Source: Margaritispora aquatica (Eukaryota; Ascomycota; Leotiomycetes; Helotiales; Discinellaceae). From it: DNA of 64,000 bases. A program made the position numbers and the translations under genes. The notes under the pieces were generated by a model that did not search any database, was not told the DNA's origin, and was given only the letters and a program-made list of their open reading frames with translations. Location: positions 62,001 to 126,000 of the forward strand of contig VJWN01000038.1 in assembly GCA_007644065.1 (NCBI GenBank), written 5' to 3'. This document shows positions 37,701-49,150 of the stretch, one piece after another. Positions within the stretch are counted from its first letter, which is position 1, and each line of letters opens with the position of its first letter.

Positions 37701-38177
37701 AAGAACATGTCTCACAAGTCCATTATTTTTAGCCAATTCACAACTATGTTGCAACTAGTGGAATGGCGTCTGCGCCGTGCTGGTATCACTACAGTCATGC
37801 TGGACGGTTCCATGACTCCTGCTCAGCGCCAAGCTTCCATTAACCATTTCATGACAGACGTCAACGTCGAATGCTTCCTTGTCTCTCTTAAGGCTGGAGG
37901 TGTTGCTCTCAACTTGACCGAAGCATCTAAAGTCTTCATTGTCGATCCGTGGTGGAATCCGGCTGCTGAATGGCAGAGTGCTGATCGATGCCATCGTATT
38001 GGTCAAGCTCGTCCTTGCTCTATCACTCGTCTGTGCATAGAGGACTCAGTCGAGAGTCGTATGGTTCTCCTACAGGAGAAGAAGGCTAATATGATTAACT
38101 CGACAATCAACTCTGATGATGCGGCTATGGAAAGTTTGACACCAGAGGATATGCAGTTCTTATTTCGTGGTAACTAG
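34786..38177 (+). CDS. RAD16: DNA repair protein Rad16 (SNF2 ATPase with RING finger)
   Basis: Exons 34786-34876, 34943-37474 and 37522-38177 (introns of 66 and 47 nt), 1092 aa. The N-terminal 450 residues are acidic, Ser-rich and probably disordered, beginning with an AT-hook-like [10 protein letters not shown]. The SNF2 motor has Walker [10 protein letters not shown] (about 513), DEAH (about 631) and [21 protein letters not shown]3HC4 RING ([11 protein letters not shown]...[11 protein letters not shown]...CPQC, about 843-890) is inserted before the second helicase lobe ([38 protein letters not shown]). Rad16 with Rad7 scans non-transcribed DNA for UV damage and acts in Rad4/XPC ubiquitylation. 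Length and order of domains are standard. Confidence 0.95.
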
Positions 38178-39116
38178 ATGGCATGGTTGGAGCTGCAAAT
38201 GGGGTACGATGCTTCTTCTTTTACTCTTCATTTATGAAAACTAGGGCGTTGGATTAAGTCTACTTAGCGTTTGGCGACGGGCTATCATTTTTTCCTGCAA
38301 TTCGTTGAGTACTGTACACAAAAGCTTGGGGGTGGCGCATGTTAGGAATTAGGAATTGGGTGACGAGCGCGGCGCGGCAAGATGGAGGGGAGCGGTTGGA
38401 GAGAGATACCTTTTGCTATTAGGCTGGCTAGAGTAAATGAGACATGACATGAACGCTACATGACTAAGAACTAGAAGAAAATGCATCAATCACTGGGGCA
38501 TTTTGTACTTGAGTAGAGATGTGATGATCTGTCTCGCTTACCAAGTGCGTTCAGCCTCCAAAGCCTCCTGACGGATAAAGCATCCAACCAAGTCATATTA
38601 GATAATCTTTAATACTAATACTGCGCAATCTAATGATGACAAGGAGTAAGCACCGAAATCTACTCTTTCACTAGACTCAACATCTGCTTTGAATGACCTA
38701 TATTATCTTTCAATCCATCAGTCGCTATTTAACGTCACGAATCTGCAGGAGAGGCGGCAACCTCACACCCATGTTCATTCGTATACTTCACCTCAATGGA
38801 TATCAATTGCAATGTCACATCAATATTTTAATACCGAAAAATTTCTCTCTGAGCTCGATTCTTGATAAATCAAGAAATTTATCCATTACATGATAGCTTC
38901 AAAGCCAAGCACTTAGCTCGAAGTCGTCGAATGACGTAAATACCAAGGCATTGCCTTCTGAAAGCACCGATATTTCAATCTAACGCATATAAGAGCCACC
39001 CTTTAAATTGCTCTATCTAACTTGTGCATATACACATCATCCGTTCTCTATTACACTGTCCAACATCTCCCTGCCCGCAACCACCGAGCACACCACAACA
39101 CACACGCACGCACACA
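38178..39116. other. Intergenic, RAD16 3' end and amidotransferase promoter
   Basis: About 940 bases without a gene I can support. Confidence 0.45.
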
Positions 39117-40225
39117 ATGACTCCCTCCACCAGCACCACGTCCACCTTCTCCCCCTCTACAGAACCCAACAAAATCCGCATGCTAGTCCATGAAACCGAC
39201 GAGCCGCACCCCTCGACACAGGCGCGCAAAGGTTCATTCGGGCATATCTTCGACGCATTATTCAAGAAAGCCGGTGATGCGCATGACCCACCCCTGGGTA
39301 TCGAAACGACCATGCGCTTTATCGTTGAGAGCGAGGGCGGACGGATCCCGGAGATCAAGGAGTTGGATGGTGTAAGGGCTGTTCTGATTACGGGGAGCAT
39401 GTATGATGCGCATGGAGATGAGGAGTGGGTTTTGAAGTTAGTGGAGTGGTTGAGAGGTGAGTTTTTTGGTTTTAGTGTGTTGTGTGTTGGTCTGAATGGA
39501 AATTGTGCTTCTCATGAGGGCTTGAGTTATTCTCTATCTCAAAGCTAGTTCTAGTTTCCTCTTTTCATTTTTTCTTCGTCTGTCTCTTCTACAGATGGCG
39601 CTCGTTCGGGATAAGTAAAGTACTCTAGTTGGAGAAGGGGAAAAACAAAGCTTGGGAATTCGCGTCTCGCAAAAACACATCACTAACAATACTGCCAATA
39701 GAACTCTGGCACAAACGACCAGATATCCGCTTCAGTGGCGTCTGCTTCGGGCACCAAATCCTCTGCCGTGCCCTCGGCGGAACCGTATCACCCTCCCCTT
39801 CTCAAGCCTGGGAGTTAGCACACACACCCATCACTCTCTCTTCCATCGGACAGCGCCTCTTCCGCACCACCTCTCCCACGCTACACCTGCACCAAATGCA
39901 CCAAGACCACGTATCTACCCTCCCTTCCTCCTCAACAACCAAATTGCTTTCACCAGGCACAGAAGTGCACGTCTGGGGCTCAACGGAGCACACGGAGGTT
40001 CAGGGCGTCTATGTGCGCGATCGTTTATTTACGAGTCAGGGCCACTTGGGTTTTGATGAGGACATGGTCAAGAGGCAGATTCAGATGCGTGTTGAGAGTG
40101 GGGGTATTGAAGGAGAGAGGGAGGCCGAGGAGGGTAGGGAGAAGGCTAGTTTGGAGCATGATGGGGAGGTCGTGGCCGGGGCGATTTTGAGATTTTTCCA
40201 TGGTGAGGATGAGGGTGTGGAGTAA
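39117..40225 (+). CDS. Class I glutamine amidotransferase-like protein (GMP synthase-related)
   Basis: Exons 39117-39456 and 39702-40225 (245-nt intron with CTAAC branch), 287 aa. N-terminal strand-loop blocks (IRMLVHETDEPHP, DGVRAVLITGSMYDAH) precede the nucleophile elbow GVCFGHQI with Cys128, then HQMHQDHV and a terminal TSQGHLGFDEDM. In most relatives this last block reads QGHPEF, where His and Glu complete the catalytic triad. Here His228 remains, but the Glu position is Gly230. The family includes the yeast YLR126C-type proteins of uncertain substrate. The missing Glu suggests weakened or altered glutaminase activity, unless the base is a sequencing error. Cytosolic. Confidence 0.85.
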
Positions 40226-40974
40226 GTGAATGCGTGCAAGGGCATGAGGGAATGAATGAGTACATGGGTGGAGCGAAAATGGACTTGGATACTGTTGATC
40301 GTTCAATTTCAGAAACATGATTCGAAGCTCGTAGTAAATAGGATTGTTTGAAGTTCTTGGGATGACTCAGGGCTAATTACTTGAAATGGCATTTTAGAGA
40401 CACTAGTTGATGCTAGGAAATACGCCTCAGTTTTACCACAATGCATCATACTGCAATGTAAGGACAACGGCATGACTCCCAGGCCATAGAGCCACTTAGT
40501 GTCCTGAATAGGGCTTGCCTCATTGTTGGTTGTAAGTGTGAAATTGCGAAAAATCATTGCTTCCGTTTTTTTGACCTTATACAGCCCTCCCATGTGAATT
40601 GTACTCTATTTGGTCAAACAAGATCATGAGGGCATATAAGGCCAATGGAGTGAAATCGGCAACTAGAAATCCATTGAAATTTGTTTGATTGAGAAATATA
40701 TATTAGCGAGATCACGTGAGTGTTTTGGTGGTATATTGTCCCTGTGAAAGGGGACTCCTGCCGCAAATGGAAAGCCACGCCTTCTTTGGTGGCATTCTGC
40801 GTTCTTGGAAGAGTCGCCAATAAGAAGGGAATCAGAAGTTACCTTCCCAGAGCTTAGCAGTCTTGGAACTAGCCTCCATTCTAGCCACTCTCCAGTCAAG
40901 CTTCGACACTGCATCTTAAATCACTAACTTCAATACTCCTACTAAGGTATTTGATAAGCCGAGCTCAACAAAAG
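40226..40974. other. Intergenic, no gene seen
   Basis: About 750 bases, short open frames only; upstream region of the hypothetical gene at 40975. Confidence 0.4.
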
Positions 40975-41912
40975 ATGGCTGGTTTTAAGGAGCTTGCTTA
41001 TGCAGACTGGGCTGGCACACTTAAACCTACCAGTATGCATGTCCGTTTTATCAAAAGCTTCATTCAAGTATGCTGATACAGCAATAGATGAACATTCTAC
41101 GGGAAGACATCAATGGACTGACCAGGCAAAGCGATATGGAAGACCTAATAATCAGACTAATAGTCCCGAAAACTTCGATCTATTTTGCGAAACTGGTCAA
41201 AGTAGGCCCACACCAGTCCCCTTCGTATCTAGGAAACCACGCGATAAAGCTATCCGCAAAGCTACACGAGCTCGACAGCGAAAGAAAGCATGGCAAAACT
41301 CACAGTTCGGTTACTTTACTTCTCTTGAGTTGGTTAAAATGGAAACTGTGGCTGCACTATGGACCGAGGATGTGGCAAGCGATCTTTTATACGATGTGCA
41401 TCCGCTTTGGATGAGGAGTAATTGGTACCGTGAGGAGGACAAGCCATTAGACGAGGGATGCGTTACTGTCATGGGAGGTTATGATTGCGCTGATCATAAT
41501 GGCTTGTGGACGGTTGAAAATGATGTGGTTTTGAAACTTATACTACCAAGTCTACAGCTCGCCTCTACATGTCTGAAAAACCACACCAATTATCCTTGCT
41601 ACTGTAAAATCCTCGATTTACTTGCTATAAGACTTAACAAACTACTGTAGCAGGTTAGATGCGTTGCTGTTTGGCGAGAGGCGAGAAGTTCCCAATTACA
41701 GAAAAGGTCCCGGAAATACACTGAAATTGGCGATATTCCACCTACGTCCATCGACAGTTTCTGGTTCTCCAGCGCAGTCACAGAGAGGTGAGCAAATGCT
41801 ACTGGGACTATCTAAATACTATACACTTGGCTTCCATAGCGTATATAACAAGTGCGCAAACAAGCTAGTTTCTGACTTTGGGGGCTTTACTCGAGGAACG
41901 ACTTATGATTGA
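40975..41912 (+). CDS. Hypothetical protein A (unrecognised)
   Basis: Exons 40975-41032, 41088-41603 and 41659-41912 (two 55-nt introns) give 275 aa in a closed frame from an ATG in good context (AAAGATGG). The protein starts MAGFKELAYADWAGTLKPT and has a basic stretch (SRKPRDKAIRKATRARQRKK) and a segment LWTVENDVVLKLILPSLQLAS...NHTNYPCYYALLFGERREV. No domain recognised, no signal peptide or clear membrane segment. The gene could continue by splicing into the next hypothetical gene at 42620-43818, since both lie on one strand and the intervening 700 bases include frames such as FGPGLPGFGIWQREW (about 42430-42475). Could also be a decaying lineage-specific gene. Confidence 0.45.
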
Positions 41913-42619
41913 ATAGGTCAAATAGCCATGCCTTTGGGACGAAATTTACAATAAGGTTTTTGCAGCCCCTGTTGCGTTATGACGTAACATCTGCTGGGAG
42001 GTGAGCTGAAGTAAATTGAACTTTGGAGTCCTGACAGAATTTTGAGCTTAACCAGATATGCTATAAATATAGACTACAAATACATTAGGAGTTGGCGCAA
42101 ACGGTTTTGCATGAACTTGCTCTAAGAGACTCTAGGCAGTGCGATATAAATTTAGGGACTGAGAGATTTCCTAGCATGCAATAGAACTTTATCAGAAGGC
42201 CTACCGCACAGACATAAAGCTTCTAGAAGATGAGCCATACTTTGAAGATGAACGAATGGCGGAACCAGGTTACTCTTTTACAAACCACGTGAGCTGCAAT
42301 TCATTCCAGGTTTTATCACTCCCGAGTTCTGAAGTCTTTTTCTACGTTGAAAATGTATTGATAGCTAGCTGACCACGTCTCTAAAGTCATTTCATGGCAT
42401 TGCGGAGGATTTCGTTAGCTCTAAGGCCTTCTCGTTTGGTCCAGGGTTACCAGGATTTGGAATTTGGCAACGGGAATGGCAATTGGCTTATTTCACATGC
42501 AAAACTGGATGTCTTAAGCCTACCAAGGCCCAAGCCCAAGCTCTCGCCAAAGTTCACATCCCTAATGAAGACATTAACACTTTGACACTTGGCCGATACC
42601 TGTCAGCTATCTGGGCGTT

Positions 42620-43818
42620 ATGTTTTCACAGGGGACTTGGGAACTACTCGTTCAGCGTTATGGCTCTGGTGCTACTCAGATTGTTCCTTTCACACGGGGC
42701 ATTCGGATAATTAACCACTATGCACCAGAGACGTACCAAGAACATAAGGTTCTACACGCCTTGAGCAACACAACAGCCCCAATAATCGTGCCACGTCCGC
42801 GAAATATCACGGATGCTGCGGTTGGAAGTCCGATTACGGTTGATGATACACGCACAAAACAGGCACAAGTAATCCTTCAAGCCCTCCGAGACAACGATAA
42901 TGATGATGTGGAAAACCCCGGCAAGCTAGACTTTGGATCTGAAGTTCCCAGTACTGATATACCCGAGGCAGCAGTCCCGGCTGTTTATGAGTGTTCCCAG
43001 GAAGTATGGAAGAGGATCCTCGACTTCTTGCTGAGAAACCGAGGCCCATTCGAGTTGGGACTAGATAACATGGGCTTCGTTTCGGAGCCTACATTTTATC
43101 GCTATGTCAGAAAGCGGCAAAAAGAGCTCGAAGAAGACCTGAACATTACGCCTCTAGAGTTCAGGGCCTTTCTCAATCGTGCCAATGAATTAAAATTATA
43201 CTTTCTGTAAGCTAAATTATCCTGTTCATTTTTTTTTTTTTGCTACAAGTTTCCTTCTCTAAATGCCAAATCGCTAACTTTTAAACAGTTGGAAACCATT
43301 TCCAAATCCGGGTACAGTGCTACGTATTAAGAAGGGCTGGCCGGAGTCTGATATCAAATACAAACTGCCCCTCCCAGTTGAAGGTGCAAGTCGGGGGGCC
43401 ATTGAGTTTATAACAAATTTCATGTCGGATAGAGATATACAGTTAGATCTTTATGATCATCTTGGCGAAAGTCGAGATGTTAGTCTTGTCTTTTTGCAAT
43501 GGTTTCTAGCTCTTAACAAAGAGCTACGAGCGTTCTATGCGGAGAAGTATCTCCCATTGGAATGGTTGGATGATTTATTTCTGCAGGCTGTGAGGAAGAA
43601 TAAGGCTGATGGGATTTTCACGTGAGTTCATCCAGTGCAATTTGATTTTGATGTGGACCGGAAACTGGTGATGGATTGTGCCTGTGGGCTAACGAGTGAT
43701 TGTTAGGTTTGGACCTGAAGGCATTGTTAGATTGCTTTGCGACATGGTGTCTTTGAGGCAGGAACTTGCTTCAGATTGGTGGAAGTGGAGAATAGAGGTA
43801 GAGATGTGCGAGCCTTGA
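42620..43818 (+). CDS. Hypothetical protein B (unrecognised), 5' end uncertain
   Basis: Exons 42620-43206, 43289-43621 and 43707-43818 (introns of 82 and 85 nt) join in phase to 343 aa. Segments include IRIINHYAPETYQEHK, a polar acidic linker, WKRILDFLLRNRGPFELG, and an alpha-helical C-terminal half (FLQWFLALNKELRAFYAEKYL). No family recognised. The start is doubtful: upstream, the same strand carries coding-like sequence (42381-42600: FHGIAEDFVSSKAFSFGPG, then IWQREWQLAYFTCKTGC) that could join through an intron ending at the CACAG before 42630. The true protein may therefore be longer, possibly fused with hypothetical protein A. Confidence 0.45.
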
Positions 43819-45215
43819 AGTCAGATTTATCGACCGAGTATCAAAATATCTTGGTAAAATCCTAAGCGAGATACTCGCAATAACATGTATTGCTGGCTCT
43901 ACTTGTCAAGCTGACTGTACTCCTGTCTTGACGAGAACAATATTGAAAAGCTCAATTCAAGATATACAGGGTCTTTCCATATGCTCCTTCCAGTTGCCAA
44001 TCGTGCAGCATCCATATTTCCATGACCTTAAAGTTTCGTCCAACGCCAATCTAGTTCATTTATCTCTATCATATACTCATATCATCTTCAACACCACAAT
44101 TGAGCAGGTCGAACACTATCATTAACTGAGAAGAAATTTCGCTTTGTGTTCAGTGCCTTGAAGGACTTCTTCCTAGACCAGCGGTCACTCTTATCATATA
44201 CCCAAAAGGAGTCCTCAACTAGGTTAGTTGAAGATCTTATGGTGATGCTCAGGCTTATAATTCTCTCAGTATTTAACTCATAATATCAGACCCAAAACTT
44301 TATCACTCTCACTATTTCCATAGAATGGCCACATCCACTCCCAAGTTTCACAACAATAAGGCAGCCTGAGATAGACTGCCTCAATTGCAGGAAAAACGAA
44401 AATTTATCAGTATGAAAATCATGCGGGATTATGGCATACTGCAGCTTGGAGCACCAACACCAACACCAACACCTGGAAGCCCATAGGAAGGGCGTGTGAA
44501 GCACTCATCAAGGCAGAACTGAAAGTCGTTTCCGAGCAAGTGTATCTTATTGCCCATCCTGATGGAGCAAATATCTTTGAATAGCGCGCTGGGCTTTTCT
44601 GGGACATCCCTATGACTCGGGCGTAATAGTCGCACGATTTATTCTCGTTCAAGCACAGCTCGACATTCATCACAGATTAGCTATCGACGCAGCTCTGGCT
44701 AATTTGCTGAACCTTGCTCGTCTTTGTCGTAGTGGTCTAAACCCTAATATGTGCCCTTCTGGCAAGGGGCTTCTGCAACTTCTGGGACTTTAAGAGTCCA
44801 TGAAGTGGTGGGCTGTGACGCATATGACTTGGAACACGAGGGTCTCTTATGCGTGTACAACAGGAGATATACTTCACAGGATTCTGTATAATTACCAGCG
44901 CTACCACTGATTCTTATTAATCTCTTCGCTCTGAGCATGAAGTGTTCAGCTGTTTGGGCAATTGGACACACCTTTTTTATCCGTCCCAAGGTCGATTAAT
45001 AAGCTCGCTGCTTCTTCTCGGGCCCTTTCACAGTAAATAGCTAGACAAGCCGGTAGTTAGAGTGTATTCAAAAATACAGAGACTTGGATTAAGGCATCTT
45101 GAATAATTGTATTATTCGTATTACATTAACGAATAGACACCCTCAAACAATCTGGACATGGTTGCAGTACAGACGACGGAGATGAAAGAAAAGACATAGC
45201 ACTGTGCTAGGCTAT
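43819..45215. other. Intergenic between convergent genes, no gene supported
   Basis: About 1.4 kb. Short frames on both strands, including a minus frame at 44419-44673, lack any recognisable feature. Confidence 0.4.
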
Positions 45216-46205
45216 CTAATGGTGGAGCAACAGAAGCCGAGGGAACCTTTCCTCCAGTTTGACCATGAACTGATACCTTGCTCTCCATTTTAAAGTCTGC
45301 ACAAATCCCCCAACAAAACCTACAGACCATCCAACCATGAAAACACTAACACCAGCAACGGCCAATGGGGGCACAGTGGCAAGCCCGCCTACTAGGGCGG
45401 CTCCCCACCCACCTATACACAAACTCCCTACTGTAGAAGCCAAATTAACCTCCTCGTTGCAAGCCCGACGGAGTAGAATCACAAGTGTCTTTAGAGACAT
45501 GATTACTTCCATAGATGGCTCAATAATAATATGAGCGAGTCTGATTGCAAGGTCGTGGCAGTTCCAGTAAATAGGCATATATGTCCAATCTTCTCGAAGT
45601 TCTCTGTACACTATGGCCACCGAGTTAGCATTCGAAGCATTGAGCACGGTTTAACCCGACATACCTTTAGTTATCTCCTCATCGGTCGAATTTGTCAGTC
45701 CAATCTCGTCTCCACTCTCTATATTGCCAATTTTTTCATCGCACCAGACCATACACGCATTCATATGTGCCGGAATCATACTACTATCACTTTTGCTACT
45801 TGTCGACGAGGCCATCATTGTACAATCTCCAGGATGATCCCAAAACTTTGCTCTTCTGAACTTTTCAAGCAGAGTCATAGATATGCTCTCCCAGATATTG
45901 CGGTCTATAACACATAGCGCGTAGTGCGTCGTAAACCTGATCCTGGATGCTATGTCTGGCAGAGCAGTGTTCGCACGGCTTGACCAATCAACGCGAGGAT
46001 AACGAGGTAACTTGCATCCGGTAGCTCGAGCGATTGATTGGAACGATTCGCCCACAGGAGTAGTCACGAGAAGTACAGTTCGTTGGCCTGCGTGTCACAA
46101 ATTTGTTATTTGGGTTCTTATAACTATATGGTGCAACTGAATCATAGAAGAATTACCTTCATTTCCAAACTGTCTCTCGCCGCCTTCGTTCAGTCCAGGC
46201 GCCAT
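45216..46205 (-). CDS. Putative membrane protein with His...Asn-Cys motif (possible permuted papain-like fold)
   Basis: Minus strand, exons 46205-46157, 46087-45665 and 45610-45216 (introns of 69 and 54 nt), 288 aa. The N-terminal half contains RFTTHYALCVID (His71) after a beta-like stretch (TVLLVTTPVG). After a variable linker comes YREL...WTYMPIYWNCHDLAIRLA (Asn174-Cys175). A His early and an Asn-Cys late is the order seen in LRAT/NlpC-like and PPPDE permuted papain folds, so I infer such a fold; it is not proven. Two hydrophobic segments near residues 218-262 (GGWGAALVGGLATVPPLAVAGVSVF, MVGWSVGFVGGFV) suggest a C-terminal membrane hairpin. No function is assigned. Confidence 0.6.
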
Positions 46206-46843
46206 CTTAGTACTTTAATCTGCCAAGTGCTTCAGTATGTTGCGACGCCAGATCTATGAGCTAGTTCTCGCAAGCTCGTAGTAGTCCCTACAAGCTTGGA
46301 AGATCGGACGAGATAAAATAATAAAATATAGTACCCGGACTTCTAGGCAGGAGACAAAAACGAAAGCAAAGAGATATTTAATCAGAAGTATAGATTAGGA
46401 GCTTACAAAATGGCAGATGGCTGCCTAGCGCTGCTTGCTTGACCATCTTTCGGGCCAACGCCATATGGCTATGGTTTTATTAAAGGATTTTGCTTGGGAA
46501 AGGCGGCGCAGTATCAGGTTGGACATAGAAAATGCTATGTAACCAGGCTACATGTGGGCGACCTATAGCCAACCATCTCTTTCCCACTTCATCCTTCATG
46601 CATATCCAATCTTTATTTTGAAAAAACAACCTATTATCATCACCACCCTACAAAGATTCAAGACTTACTTGTCTCATTGGAGAAGGAACACTTTTTCCAC
46701 CCACGAGATAACGTCTCGTTTCTTCGACTTTGCCTGCTCTCCTTCAACTATGGATCGTGATGTTGATGCTTGTGGTGAGGTGATGCAATCGTAAATTCGT
46801 CCTCTATAATAGCTGACTGCCTCCTCAGCCTTGCTGGTGTTTC

Positions 46844-46910
46844 GGTGTTGGTGCTGGTGTTGGTGTTGGTGTTGGTGTTGGTGTTGGTGTTGGTGTTGGT
46901 GTTGGTGTTG
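46844..46910. repeat. GGTGTT hexanucleotide microsatellite
   Basis: About eleven tandem GGTGTT units, one changed to GGTGCT. On the minus strand it reads His-Gln repeats inside a short frame, which I treat as a by-product of the repeat. Confidence 0.9.
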
Positions 46911-48148
46911 GCGTCCCTTTCGTGTGTCCAATCTCACCGATGTCTCCATGCCCCCCGTCCCCCACGCCTCCAATTTTGAGGGATCCAACTTTGAAGATCC
47001 TGTTCTTTCAAACACTGATTGGCACTCCAAAACCATACACCTCCCACAGATGTAACAGTCCTCGTGATTTCAACCATTTATCCCTCCCATCTGCCATCGA
47101 CGCAAGGTATAGGTTGACGTTCAGACTGTATAGACTCTGAGAAGCGACATACAGTTTTCCCAGCATATAGCCGGAGTAAGCGTGAGCTTCACACCTTTGA
47201 TCATCGTTGGTTTTGCTTGCAGTGAACTCGGCCGCCCTTGACCCCCGGTGAATTGTTCTGATCTTATCTAAGAAGCTAGTCAACCTGTCAATTATGTGAA
47301 CTGAAAAATAGGAAGCGGGGAAGGGAGGGAAAACGAACAGGCACGAACTCTTTCTTTTCTACACATCCCTCCCATCAAAAATATGGACAACACCAAATAA
47401 ATTGACGCCGCACATCGTTCTACAACGCCCACAACAACAAAATCGCCGCCCCCCTCGGAACTCTTTCCACTTCCTCTCTCGTGCCACCACCCCAGACCCC
47501 ATGTATTGGCTTCTTCGGTATCCTCCCAACCCACGCCTATCCCCCTCCATCCAGCGTACCCCCAAGATCTACCACATGTTTGAACACATGGAGGTATTGG
47601 GAGCGCCTAGTGGGAGAGCCCGCCCCAGTCGCAGGCCCAAAAGTTGCGGCGCGTATGTACCCGCCTCGGTATGTTTTGGGGAAGAGCAGGAGCGAGTTTG
47701 TTTTGGGCGAGGGGGCAGTGGATTCGAGGCTGCGGTGGGCAGGGCTGGAATTTTGTGATGGTTTGGGTTCAAGGAGCAGTGAAAGAGGGCGAAGGCTGCG
47801 GGAGGTGGTTGGACGATGGTGGGGTAAGTGCGGTGTAGTGGGAACATAGCCGAGCCTGAATTGGACGCTGTAGTAGGGGAATGTGGTCTCGAGTTGTTTT
47901 TGGCAGGCCCGCGAGATGCAATCAACGATACTTCATTGAACCGCCTCGCCGCAGCTTCCAAGTGTGTTCAAAGATTCGATGATTCACTGAATTCTGCAAT
48001 TCACATTACTTATCGCATTTCGCCAGCCTGGAAAGTTGATGGGAGATGGAGATAAGGAGCCGGGTGTAGCTCCTATGTTTGAACCGAGGGCTATGGTGCC
48101 GATGTAGCGGCCGTGCTGGGAGCGTGCTGAGACATCTGAGACGATACC

Positions 48149-48301
48149 ATGGGTGAGGGAGATGGTGCTGTTGCTGCTGTGGCGGCGGCGGCGGCGGCGA
48201 CTGATTTGGATGCAGCGGAGAAGGAGCAGGGCGATGTGGTTCTATTGAAGGGCGAGCCTAGTTTTAGCTACTATTTAGATACTGAAGAAGATGACAGTTA
48301 G
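48149..48301 (+). CDS. Small open frame, 50 aa, doubtful
   Basis: ATG at 48149 opens MGEGDGAVAAV, an alanine run from the GCG repeat, then DLDAAEKEQGDVVLLKGEPS and an acidic end DTEEDDS. It might be the last exon of a larger unrecognised gene on the plus strand, or chance. Listed for completeness. Confidence 0.15.
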   Translation: MGEGDGAVAAVAAAAAATDLDAAEKEQGDVVLLKGEPSFSYYLDTEEDDS

Positions 48302-48699
48302 GCGAGCCTTCTTCCACATCTCACTGATTTGCCGCTAACGGCTTTAGGAGCCAGGGTTTGGAAGATCTGTCCACTGAAATGAGTTGAAGTGCTCAATGAT
48401 AAGAGGGAGAGACGAACCATGTATATTGTTATTGTCAAATTGATGTCCAAGTGAAAAGTTACAGTCCTTAGCAAGAATAGTAAGAGCCGCGTAATAGGTG
48501 GCTGAGATACGCGATGCAAAGGTAACAACAGATACTAACCAAGAATAAAATAGCCTTTCATAGCACGAGAAGACTGGTTTCAGCGGCTCAGGGTCTGGCT
48601 CAATACCAAGGACTTTCTCTTCCCACGAACTCGGTTTGTTGTGGGGTGGGACGGGGGTTTGAGATCTGTTAGCTGAAAAGTACTAGTTTAAAGTCTCTG

Positions 48700-48860
48700 A
48701 AAACACGTTTTTATATAACACTTATTCATATAATAACTTAATTTACAACTAAAAGTTATATAGTGAGTTATTATACAACAGGTAGTTATATAACAAGTCA
48801 TTGTACAGGATATAGTTGTATAAGAAATAGTTATATACCAAATATAAGCAAATATAAATT
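48700..48860. repeat. AT-rich patch with repeated GTTATATA motifs
   Basis: Degenerate repeats of a unit like AGTTATATAACAAGTCATTATAC, including a perfect palindrome GTTATATAAC at 48785-48794. The composition is far more AT-rich than the flanks. Consistent with a mutated mobile-element remnant or a relaxed satellite; no terminal repeats identified. Confidence 0.5.
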
Positions 48861-48879
48861 TAAAATAGCTCGAAAGGAA

Positions 48880-49150
48880 TCTCGGTCGTAACGGATCCAC
48901 AATGGGATCTGTGCTTAGAGACAAAACGAAGAAAGTATGACCAAGCATTGAGGGAGCCAGAACGGGCCCCTCTGGAAGCTAAAATAGCCTCTCAGTATAT
49001 ACCCAGGCTAACTCTACCATATACTCAGGTTGTTCAGGTCGAGCTTAGGCATGCTCGGGAATTCTCATACTCGGCTTAGTTTGAAGCGGTAGCTGCTTAC
49101 GTCTAAGCACTAAAACGGAACCAAGGAAAATAAAAGTTGAGTCTGACTTA
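48880..49150 (+). pseudogene. Possible decayed coding relic
   Basis: One plus-strand frame reads KYDQALREPERAPLEAKIAS... through VVQVELRHAREFSYSA and FEAVAAYV, with stops after about every 10-45 codons. The Glu/Arg-rich helical look and the adjacent AT-rich patch suggest an inactivated mobile-element or gene fragment; the family is not identified. Confidence 0.25.

Noticed and set aside
46674..47036. Minus-strand frame with a long His-Gln repeat
   Set aside because: Product of the GGTGTT microsatellite; no domain on either side.
47402..47849. Overlapping plus-strand frames of about 120 aa
   Set aside because: Biased Pro/Arg/Gly composition, no ATG in the best frame near its start, no family resemblance and no convincing splice partners.
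48700..48860. CRISPR-like or regular repeat array in AT-rich DNA
   Set aside because: Units are degenerate, unevenly spaced and lack distinct spacers; the window is eukaryotic.
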